Below, piece by piece: positions 1 to 6,355 of a stretch of 13,982 nt of DNA. Both the position numbers and the translations under genes were made by a program. Source of the DNA: Planctomycetaceae bacterium (GTDB lineage: Bacteria; Planctomycetota; Planctomycetia; Pirellulales; Pirellulaceae); assembly GCA_007133715.1 (NCBI GenBank), contig SLMF01000602.1, positions 1-13,982 on the forward strand, given 5' to 3'. The stretch's first letter is position 1. Every line of letters starts with the position of its first letter. The notes under the pieces were generated by a model, which made no database searches, had not been told where the DNA came from, and saw only the letters and a program-made list of their open reading frames with translations.

Positions 1-2
1 AT

Positions 3-785
3 CTGGATTTCCTCCGCAGCCTGCCCAACGACAAACGGGACGAGATCCTGGCCAATATCGGCAAACGGGCCGAGGCGGAATTCTACGACCAGCAAGTACC
101 CACCATGCTGGAACGCGCCAACGTGGAATCGATCATCGAATGGGAAGCCGAGTTGCGAAAGTACGGCTCGTCGGTAGCCGAACAACGACGGCTGTTTGTC
201 GAAAGGATCCTCGGCCAATCGGTCTTGAGTCAGAAGATCGACTACCGGCCGGAGGTGACGCATCAGGAGCTGCTGGACCGTTACCGTGAGGATATCGAGG
301 AATACCGGCTGCCGGCGCGCGCCCGTTGGGAGAAGCTGACCGTTCGTCACAACCGCTTCTCGGACCGTGCCGAAGCCTGGGCCGCTTTGGCCCACATGGG
401 CAACGAAGTCCTCCGCGGCGCCCCTTTTGCCGCCGTGGCCAAACGGCACTCGCAAGATGTCGATGCCACCCACGGCGGCTATCACGATTGGACCACCCAG
501 GGCAGTCTGGCCTCCGAAGCCTTGGATCACGCCATCTTCACGCTGCCCGTGGGGCGGTTGAGTGAACGCTTGGAGGACCAGCGGGGCTTCCATATCGTAC
601 GGGTCATCGAACGCCGAGAAGCCGGCAAGGTCCCGTTTTTGGAAGCGCAAGTCGAGATCCGCGAAACGCTGCGCGAGGAAAAAACGCGGGCCCAAATCGA
701 CGAGTATGTGGAGAGACTGCGCAGCGAAATCACCGTCTGGACCGTGTTCGACGCCGAAGACGAACCGCAACGCCCCCGCCGCTGA
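3..785 (+). CDS. Parvulin-type peptidyl-prolyl isomerase, SurA-like (5' end outside window)
   Basis: Reading is open from position 3 and continuous into the long frame, so the gene starts before the window; the ATG at 105 is internal. About 260 residues are visible. A helical, charged stretch comes first (visible residues 1-100), like the SurA N-terminal chaperone region. The parvulin rotamase domain follows at about residues 103-215: a helix with GAPFAAVAKRHSQD, then GGYHDW, an acidic/hydrophobic segment (EALDHAIFTLPVGRLSE) and the closing strand GFHIVRVIER. A charged helix (EAQVEIRETLREEK) ends the protein, as in PpiC/SurA proteins. The family catalyses cis-trans isomerisation of prolyl bonds and assists folding of exported proteins. 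Signal peptide and location cannot be judged because the 5' end is missing. Domain call is firm; SurA-like role is inference. Confidence 0.88.
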   Translation: MDFLRSLPNDKRDEILANIGKRAEAEFYDQQVPTMLERANVESIIEWEAELRKYGSSVAEQRRLFVERILGQSVLSQKIDYRPEVTHQELLDRYREDIEEYRLPARARWEKLTVRHNRFSDRAEAWAALAHMGNEVLRGAPFAAVAKRHSQDVDATHGGYHDWTTQGSLASEALDHAIFTLPVGRLSERLEDQRGFHIVRVIERREAGKVPFLEAQVEIRETLREEKTRAQIDEYVERLRSEITVWTVFDAEDEPQRPRR

Positions 786-919
786 TCCGCCCCACCAGGC
801 GACGAAAACCCCACGCCCGGCCCGTTCTCAGCCAGCTTCGCACCCTCAAGGGTTGACACGCACCGGCGTCTGCGCGGTGTTGGAGCCCAGTTGCATTACT
901 TGAGTGGAGGGACAACGAG
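786..919 (+). promoter_or_regulatory. Intergenic gap with possible promoter of the DUF4838 pseudogene
   Basis: This gap between the parvulin gene and the DUF4838 remnant shows a perfect TTGACA at 853-858, but no good -10 hexamer at 16-18 bases (GGTGTT is the best near 876). A clear Shine-Dalgarno GGAGGG at 906-911 lies 8 bases before the ATG at 920. No terminator hairpin with a T-run follows the parvulin stop, so read-through from upstream is possible. Confidence 0.25.
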
Positions 920-1928
920 ATGCGATATCTGCTGCTGGGGCTGTTGGGATGGTTGGCGATCGGGTTCCCGTCTGCCGCAGGGGCGACGGTGCGGTTGGTG
1001 GTGGACGGTCAAGCGACAGCCGTGGTGGTCACGGCCGACGAGCCCTTGCCGATGGCCCGGCATGCGGCCGACGAGTTGGTGGAGCATGTCCAGCAGGCCA
1101 CGGGGGTCAGGTTGGCGGTGGTCGGCGAGTCGGAGATTCCGGACGGGTATGCGGATGGCCTACCGCCCGAACTATCTGCACGACGGCTGGGTCATGCCCC
1201 TGGTAGACGTCCGCCAGACCGCCGATTTTTTCCAGTTTGCCGTCGAGCACGGCATGGAAGGCTCGCGATTCGACAGCCTGACCGGCCAGTGGGCGACGCA
1301 CGGCCCCAAGCTGTACGTGCATCTGCGTTTGCATGTCGAACCTGAACGAGCGGTGGACGAGATTCTGGACGAGTACTATCAGGCCTTTGGCCCCGCGGCC
1401 GACGAGGTGCGGGCCTACTTCGAGTACTGGGAGCAGTATTGCCGGGAGCATTCGCAGCGGATCAACGATTTGTACATTGACATCGGTCATCGCTGGAGCC
1501 GGTTCCTTTTGCAAGCGCACCGCGCGTTTCCACCGGCGAGTTTCGCGTCGGCCGAGGCGATATTACGGCGAGCGCGCGAAGCGGTGCGCGCTGCGCCGCG
1601 GGAGGAGTATGCGGGCCGGGTCGAATTCCTGGCGGCGGGGTTGGAACACGCGCAGCGGGCCGGACGTCTGGCCGCCCTGTTTGATGGCGAGCGTGAGATC
1701 CCCGAGGAGAGTGAGCGATTCGAGCAGGCGGTGAATGCGTTGCGCGAGCTGATCGCATTCCGTCGAGCCCATGAAGAGCCGCACATATCCGACTATTTCT
1801 ACGGAGCCTCCTGGCGCGAGGGCCGCTTCTGGAACCTCCGTCCCCTCCTCGCACGCCTGGAGGCAGAAGCAGCCGCCGCGGCAACGGACGAAGATGCCCC
1901 CGAAGTGGATGGTTCCAGGACCCCGTAA
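920..1928 (+). pseudogene. GH67N/DUF4838-type secreted protein, internally deleted and frameshifted
   Basis: The start at 920 has a good Shine-Dalgarno (GGAGGG, 906-911). It begins with a signal peptide (MRYLLLGLLGWLAIGFPSAA) and the start of an alpha-glucuronidase N-terminal (GH67N-like) domain: PMARHAADELVEHVQQATGV and VVGESEIPDG. This frame is sensible only to about position 1150; after that it becomes Arg/Pro-rich and stops at 1345. The C-terminal DUF4838 region reads in the next frame from about 1149 to 1925: YRPNYLHDGW, the typical DSLTGQWATHGPKLYVHLRL, then VDEILDEYYQAFGPAADEVR. Relatives have several hundred residues between these parts, so the gene has lost its middle (my estimate is 200-350 codons) and is out of frame. 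Both surviving ends look well conserved, which suggests a recent event or an assembly collapse. Intact relatives are secreted carbohydrate-related proteins of unknown activity. Confidence 0.8.
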
Positions 1929-2037
1929 GAAGCTTCGCAAAACCGCCCGATGTGGGTCGGGGACAGTTGCGCCCCGGCAGAGAGACTTGCCCTGAGGGGC
2001 TTGTCCAGGATGTTTCAAAGCTCAAAGACGCTGCTCC

Positions 2038-2071
2038 GCTAAGCATCTGCGAGGCAATATCGGTCGCAGTC
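2038..2071 (+). repeat. Left arm of a 34-base inverted repeat
   Basis: This segment (GCTAAGCATCTGCGA followed by a 19-base part containing CGGTCGCA) matches the reverse complement of 2302-2335 at 28 of 34 positions by eye: 14 of 15 in the outer part and 14 of 19 in the inner part. The arms are 230 bases apart. They may be two opposed copies of a genomic intergenic repeat (REP-like) or the ends of a small non-autonomous element. No target-site duplication is evident. Confidence 0.6.
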
Positions 2072-2178
2072 CATCGCTCTCGCCAACCACAGCGAACGCC
2101 CGAATTTTTTTGGCCAACGGCCATCCACACCGTAGCGTGGAGCAACCCCCCAGGTGCGAGGAGTTTGTTTCCCTCAAA

Positions 2179-2218
2179 TTTCCCCGCCGCCGCGGCGGCG
2201 GTGGGGGCGGTGGGGAAA
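2179..2218. terminator. Strong GC palindrome, possible bidirectional terminator or structural element
   Basis: A perfect 9-base-pair palindrome (CCGCCGCCG at 2184-2192, CGGCGGCGG at 2193-2201) sits inside a looser outer pairing of TTTCCCC (2179-2185) with GGGGAAA (2212-2218). A second short hairpin, GGAAA-GCG-TTTCC, follows at 2214-2226. It lies between convergent genes, where a shared transcription stop would be useful, but there is no long T-run on either side, so intrinsic termination is uncertain. Confidence 0.4.
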
Positions 2219-2301
2219 GCGTTTCCTCTTGGGACGTTAGTGCAGAATCATCTCAAAAACCGGCGCAAGGTCGGTTGGGGCCGGAACGGGACACCCGCCA
2301 C

Positions 2302-2335
2302 GAGTGCGACCGTAATTCCTTCGCAGATGCTAAGC
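2302..2335 (-). repeat. Right arm of a 34-base inverted repeat
   Basis: This is the partner of 2038-2071 in opposite orientation. It ends with TCGCAGATGCTAAGC, 10 bases before the stop codon of the nucleotidyltransferase gene. The flanks beyond the arm (AAACAGGCACTC here, GGAGCAGCGTC on the other side after reversal) do not match, so the similarity has a sharp outer edge. Confidence 0.6.
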
Positions 2336-2345
2336 AAACAGGCAC

Positions 2346-3701
2346 TCAGGCCCGCGGTCCGCCGCCGGTCCAATCGATCGGCAACACGACCAACTGGCCG
2401 GCCTCGTTGATGTGGACCGTGGATTCTCGTACGTCCTGTTGCACGGGTCCCGCGGCCACAATGCTTTCCTGGATCGTCACACCGGCGGCAACTTGTTGCG
2501 GGTTTTGCCGACTCGGCTCCTGCCGCGGCAATTCGCTGCCCGCCGGCTGCGGCACGGGGTAGGGTTCCCAGAGCACGGCATGCGAGATCGCCGCGCCCGC
2601 TTCGACGGTCCAGCCGTTTCCGATGACGGCGTACGGACCCAGTTGGACGCCCGCTTCGATCCGGCAGTGGTTCCCGATCACCACGGGCGGTTTCAGATCG
2701 AGCTGAGACAACGCGACCTGCGAATCGCGGCCCCGATAGCCCCAGTCCGTCTTTTCGAAGGGCAGCGGCACGCGCAGCCGCTCGTCCAGAACGGCTTCGT
2801 TCACGCGCAGATAGTCCCGTTTCTGCCCGACGTCATACCAGGCGCCGTCATACTGCACGCCCATCAGCCGGTTGTCTTTCGCGAGACGAAGATAGTCCAA
2901 TTGGCCGAGCAAGGCAGGAAATACGTGCTTGCCAAAATCGTAAAACGGCTCTGCCAGCTCCGGATCGGCCGGGGTGCGGAACGGATCCAATTCGGCCAGC
3001 AGTCGCGATTCGATCAGATAGATCGAGGCGTTATTCAGGTTGCTGGGCGAATTCGGATCTTTTTCGCGGAAGTCGGCAATCGGACCGGCCAGTGACAGGA
3101 GTCCCGGCCGTTTTTCCGGGTCTTGCAAGACCACGGTGCCGTAATCCTGGCGACGTTCCCACGCAATGGGTGTCAAGACGATGGTCATGGCGGCGCCTTG
3201 TCGGCGGTGCCAGGCGACCAGTTCGGCCAGCTGATCGGCATCGAAGTTGGTCACGATATCGCCGCTGGGCACCACGATCGTCGATCCCGAGAGGGGCGTT
3301 TGCTGCGGCGGGAGTTCGCCGGGAAAGGTGCGGGCCTGGCGTCCGAAGACCTGCTTGCAAACCCCGCCCAGCGTGCCGCTGGGTTGGTCTTCTTCCAGGT
3401 AGCGGAGGGTGGCTCCGAAGCGGGCCCCGTCGTGAAAGTACTGGCGGATCGTGTCTTTCAGGACACACAGATTCATGGACAAATCGGAGATTCCCGCAGC
3501 CACCAGCTTGCGGACCCAGGTTTCCAGCAGGGGCACTTTGCCGCCCAGCGGGAACATCGGTTTGGGCAAGTAACGAACCGTCAACGGCTCCATCCGCTTA
3601 CCCAAACCGGCGGCCAGAATCGCCCCGCCCCACTCCGGACCGGCCGCCGGACCAGTCGCCTGGCCACAACGTTCGAAGGATTCACCACATTCCGAGCTCA
3701 T
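2346..3701 (-). CDS. Sugar-phosphate nucleotidyltransferase with hexapeptide (left-handed beta-helix) tail
   Basis: The 451-residue protein belongs to the NTP-transferase family (COG1208: glucose-1-phosphate or mannose-1-phosphate nucleotidyltransferases). The nucleotide-binding signature is at residues 26-54: GAILAAGLGKRMEPLT, then LPKPMFPLGG. Further family marks are PSGDIV (145-150, metal-binding Asp148), DYGTV (186-190), FREKDP (211-216), NNASIYLIE (223-231) and the closing YDVGQKRDYLRVNEAVL (289-305). A hexapeptide-type tail starts near 339 (VVIGNHCRIEAGVQLGPYAVIG). It is interrupted by a Pro/Gln-rich loop at about 380-405 before ending. The enzyme would make an NDP-sugar for glycan or cell-surface synthesis; which sugar and nucleotide cannot be told. 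ATG at 3701 is preceded by GGGAG 7 bases upstream. The start lies 27 bases after the secreted-protein gene, so the two are probably cotranscribed. Confidence 0.85.
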   Translation of the reverse strand: MSSECGESFERCGQATGPAAGPEWGGAILAAGLGKRMEPLTVRYLPKPMFPLGGKVPLLETWVRKLVAAGISDLSMNLCVLKDTIRQYFHDGARFGATLRYLEEDQPSGTLGGVCKQVFGRQARTFPGELPPQQTPLSGSTIVVPSGDIVTNFDADQLAELVAWHRRQGAAMTIVLTPIAWERRQDYGTVVLQDPEKRPGLLSLAGPIADFREKDPNSPSNLNNASIYLIESRLLAELDPFRTPADPELAEPFYDFGKHVFPALLGQLDYLRLAKDNRLMGVQYDGAWYDVGQKRDYLRVNEAVLDERLRVPLPFEKTDWGYRGRDSQVALSQLDLKPPVVIGNHCRIEAGVQLGPYAVIGNGWTVEAGAAISHAVLWEPYPVPQPAGSELPRQEPSRQNPQQVAAGVTIQESIVAAGPVQQDVRESTVHINEAGQLVVLPIDWTGGGPRA

Positions 3702-3728
3702 CCTGCACTCCCTTTTCTGCCACAGCGT

Positions 3729-6212
3729 TCATTCATAAACCAACGTGGCCGAGAGGGTGGCGTCCCGATCGGCCGTGAAACGCACCCAGTGGGCCGCATA
3801 ACCGTCCGGGAAACGATAGGTCCACGACTCGTTCGGCGGCACCTCGAAACGGGCATACTCCCAATAGTCGCCCGCTGCCGTCACGTCGACCTCCACCGTG
3901 ACCGTCACGACTTCGTCACTCCCGTGCCGGAGGGTCAGCGTCTTCTTGTCAAATCCGGTCATCAGGTACGGATCGCTCGGCGTTCCCGCCTGGACTTCCG
4001 ATTCGTGCCAGGGTCCCCCGACACCCGTCGGTTTACCAAGCTTCCACAGGTCGTCGATATCCCCGAACCAGAGTGCCACGCGGCCGTCTTCGCTGCGCAC
4101 CACATGCTCGCAATCCGCGGGCGACACCTGGTCGCACACGCCGCTCAACACCAGCATGCCCCGCCAGGAGCAGAGGTCGAAGATCGCTTTGTTATGGGTG
4201 GCGATCGGTTTCAAGGCCCGGACGCCTCCGGAACTGATTCGCGGCAGCATGTAGAGGGTCCCGGCCGCGTGCAGCACCGCCCGTTCGGTCACCAACTCCC
4301 GCACCGTGCGGCGAAAACCGGCCGGGGTCTGAGCGGAGGAATCCGGATGCCCGATCGGCAAACGGAACCGCTGGCCGTTCTCGACGACCAGCACCGAGTT
4401 GCCATCGAGGGCGTATTCCGGCTCGCGAGGAGCCGCCCGTTCTTGGAGCCACTCGCTCTGACGAGGATCCACCACCGCTTGCAGAACCATATCGGCTCCC
4501 AACTCGTAGACCTGCGGTTCGGTCGTATGACCGTCGGCATCGACATGGGTAGCCAGCATGTGCAGGGTACGCAGGTCCGCCCCGCGACCACGCACCACCC
4601 CGACACTGTGGGCGGTTGGCTGGTCCACTGTCGCCAGGGCGCCAAACCGCTCGGGCTCGAGCCGGGCCCCGCGAGAAGGCCCGTAGTGGAAGTAGGCGGT
4701 AACGCCATCCGCATCCTGATCCAGCGTGGCGCGGATCCATTGGCCGGGCGCAGCGGCTGGGAACACGTGATAGACGTACTCGCCCGGCGGCACCGAGACG
4801 GTTTCCAGCGGCTGCCAAAGGCCATCTCCCTGGGAGACCTCCAAGTGGAAGGCCACCGGCTGGTCCGCTCCGTGGATCAGGTGCAGCACCCGCTGTTCGT
4901 ACCCGTGAAACAGGAAGGGCACCGAAGGCTGGTCCCGACGCACGGAATCGCCCTGCCACCAGCCTCCCCAACCCACGGGTTGGCCCTTGGTGGACAGCTC
5001 ATCCCACGTGGTGAACCACAGGTTCGAATTGGATTGGCCGACCAGATCCATATCGCGGTGCAGTCCCAGCCCGGCCAAGAAGTGCGAGCGGGCGGCGTCA
5101 TCGCAGGCAAACACAATCTGGCCGTTGTAGTCGGTGAAATCGCCGGTGATTTTCAGATAGGAGCCGATCGGCCGCAGGCCCGAGGTGTCCCGGGCGCCGA
5201 AATGCTGCGGAAAATCGAACCACCCGCCGTGCATGTTGGCTAACAAGCGGGCGGGCTGACCGTCCCGGGCCGGCACCACCTGACGAATCCGCGGCCATTC
5301 GGTATGCCAGCCGTGGTGCCCGTCGTACGAGTAGTCGGCTTTCGGCAGCCGGAATTCATGCCACTCGCCGTCATCCAGCAGCATCAGGATCAACGAACGT
5401 TGGTCCCAACCCATTGACCACAGCGGGCTATCTTCATCGGGGGCACCGTAGATGCCACCGGGCCCGGTCACTTCCGTAAACTGGCGGCGGCGGATCAAAC
5501 GCCACGTCTCGCCATCCCACTCGGCCAACGCCCCCGCATCCTCGGGACCGGTCGGCTCCGGATCGATCTGGTATTCGAACGGTTTGAAACGATCGACGCT
5601 GCCTGCGCCACGCTCGCCATTGTTGGCAACAACAAACCGGCCTTGCGATGTGTACGCGCCTTTGGCATGCCAGCCGGGCACCGCTCGCCGAAACAGCAAG
5701 TTCGCTTCCAACGTGTCCACGTCCACCTCGTACAGCAGCCCCTCCATATCGAAGTACAGCACCTTCTGCTGCGGTTCGCTCAGATGCCGGGCGGTGGCCG
5801 TATGCCGACCGTACATGATTTCGTAGGGGATCGCCCGCACGTTGCGATCGGCATCGATGGCGTACGGCCCGATAAACAACTGTTCCGATTCGCGGTGAAT
5901 CATCCGGTTGGCCGGCGTGCCGCCGATGCTTTCCGGGCGAATCGTCAGGTTCAATTGTTCGTCGATTTCGTACAGTTTATCGTCGCTGCCGCCGGGCTGG
6001 TGCGGCGAATAGGTAATAAACCACAAGCGACCAGCCCAGGGGACCAAGGCACCGATGCCGCACTCGCCCCCCGTATTGTAAGCGGCCAGATGCGGGTAAC
6101 GCCCGCTGAAACGGACCAACTCGTCCGTGGCCAGGGTGGTGGCGGCAGCCGAAGATACCAGGGCCAAGCAAACCATGACCCAACAGGGGTGAGCAAACAT
6201 TTTTCGCGTCAT
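3729..6212 (-). CDS. Large secreted protein of unknown function with two related halves
   Basis: I chose the ATG at 6212 because GAGGT lies 7 bases before it and the protein then begins with a clean signal peptide (MTRKMFAHPCWVMVCLALVS). The in-frame ATG at 6239 adds nine residues and lacks a good Shine-Dalgarno. The mature part starts near residue 25-30 of 827. The first third has propeller-like repeats of short strands (GALVPWAGRLWFITYSPH, LYEIDEQL, LFIGPYAID, VLYFDMEGLLYEVD). The later part contains the same roughly 112-residue module twice, at residues 398-509 and 714-826. Shared positions are LWF, D-[ED]-L, G-x-P-x-G-x-GG-x-W, PS-x-P-x-L, HG, VPP and W-[IV]-R, each ending in a Tyr-containing strand. 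I do not recognise a catalytic motif. It is probably an exported binding or scaffold protein. First gene of a likely two-gene unit with the nucleotidyltransferase. Confidence 0.82.
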   Translation of the reverse strand: MTRKMFAHPCWVMVCLALVSSAAATTLATDELVRFSGRYPHLAAYNTGGECGIGALVPWAGRLWFITYSPHQPGGSDDKLYEIDEQLNLTIRPESIGGTPANRMIHRESEQLFIGPYAIDADRNVRAIPYEIMYGRHTATARHLSEPQQKVLYFDMEGLLYEVDVDTLEANLLFRRAVPGWHAKGAYTSQGRFVVANNGERGAGSVDRFKPFEYQIDPEPTGPEDAGALAEWDGETWRLIRRRQFTEVTGPGGIYGAPDEDSPLWSMGWDQRSLILMLLDDGEWHEFRLPKADYSYDGHHGWHTEWPRIRQVVPARDGQPARLLANMHGGWFDFPQHFGARDTSGLRPIGSYLKITGDFTDYNGQIVFACDDAARSHFLAGLGLHRDMDLVGQSNSNLWFTTWDELSTKGQPVGWGGWWQGDSVRRDQPSVPFLFHGYEQRVLHLIHGADQPVAFHLEVSQGDGLWQPLETVSVPPGEYVYHVFPAAAPGQWIRATLDQDADGVTAYFHYGPSRGARLEPERFGALATVDQPTAHSVGVVRGRGADLRTLHMLATHVDADGHTTEPQVYELGADMVLQAVVDPRQSEWLQERAAPREPEYALDGNSVLVVENGQRFRLPIGHPDSSAQTPAGFRRTVRELVTERAVLHAAGTLYMLPRISSGGVRALKPIATHNKAIFDLCSWRGMLVLSGVCDQVSPADCEHVVRSEDGRVALWFGDIDDLWKLGKPTGVGGPWHESEVQAGTPSDPYLMTGFDKKTLTLRHGSDEVVTVTVEVDVTAAGDYWEYARFEVPPNESWTYRFPDGYAAHWVRFTADRDATLSATLVYE

Positions 6213-6355
6213 AGTAGGACCTCGAGGTTGCGAATCCATTTCCGAACGTACAATATGCCGATTCTTGGAGTCTGCGCCTACCGGGTGCTCCCGTTCGCCA
6301 CTCTTCCGGGTGGGCCTGCGTGTTCGGTGCCGTTGTTTTTTGGGAAAAAGTGATC
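6213..6355 (+). promoter_or_regulatory. Divergent intergenic region with a possible -10 element
   Basis: This region separates the secreted-protein gene (-) from the histidine kinase gene (+) and must carry promoters for both. On the plus strand TACAAT at 6249-6254 is a fair -10, with TTGCGA at 6228-6233 as a weak -35, but the 15-base spacing is short. I found no clear -35/-10 pair for the minus strand and no TGGCAC-N5-TTGCA sigma-54 site. Confidence 0.22.

Larger units (their letters stand above)
1929..2345. other. Convergent non-coding region with repeats and hairpins
   Basis: This 417-base stretch lies between the DUF4838 remnant (+) and the nucleotidyltransferase gene (-), both of which end into it. 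No convincing gene is present: the short frames crossing it have odd composition and no start signals. It holds two weak GC hairpins near the left end (CGGGG/CCCCG at 1958-1976, GCCC-TGAG-GGGC at 1989-2000), a run of seven T at 2105-2111, an inverted repeat pair and a central GC palindrome, the last two listed separately. Confidence 0.6.

Noticed and set aside
920..1928. Programmed frameshifting joining the two DUF4838 frames
   Set aside because: A shift would not restore the several hundred residues missing between the two parts, and no slippery sequence is seen at the junction.
1462..2145. Minus-strand frames over the DUF4838 remnant
   Set aside because: They lie antisense to conserved DUF4838 motifs and show Arg/Pro-rich products without start signals.
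1949..2562. Plus-strand frames in and beyond the non-coding region (152 and 150 residues)
   Set aside because: They run across the repeat arms and the GC palindrome (one has a poly-Gly stretch from it), and the second continues antisense into the nucleotidyltransferase gene.
3123..5243. A 706-residue open frame on the plus strand, antisense to the nucleotidyltransferase and secreted-protein genes
   Set aside because: It crosses two genes with clear family motifs or a signal peptide on the other strand. Its own product is His/Arg/Gly/Gln-rich with no recognisable domain. Long antisense frames are common at this GC content.
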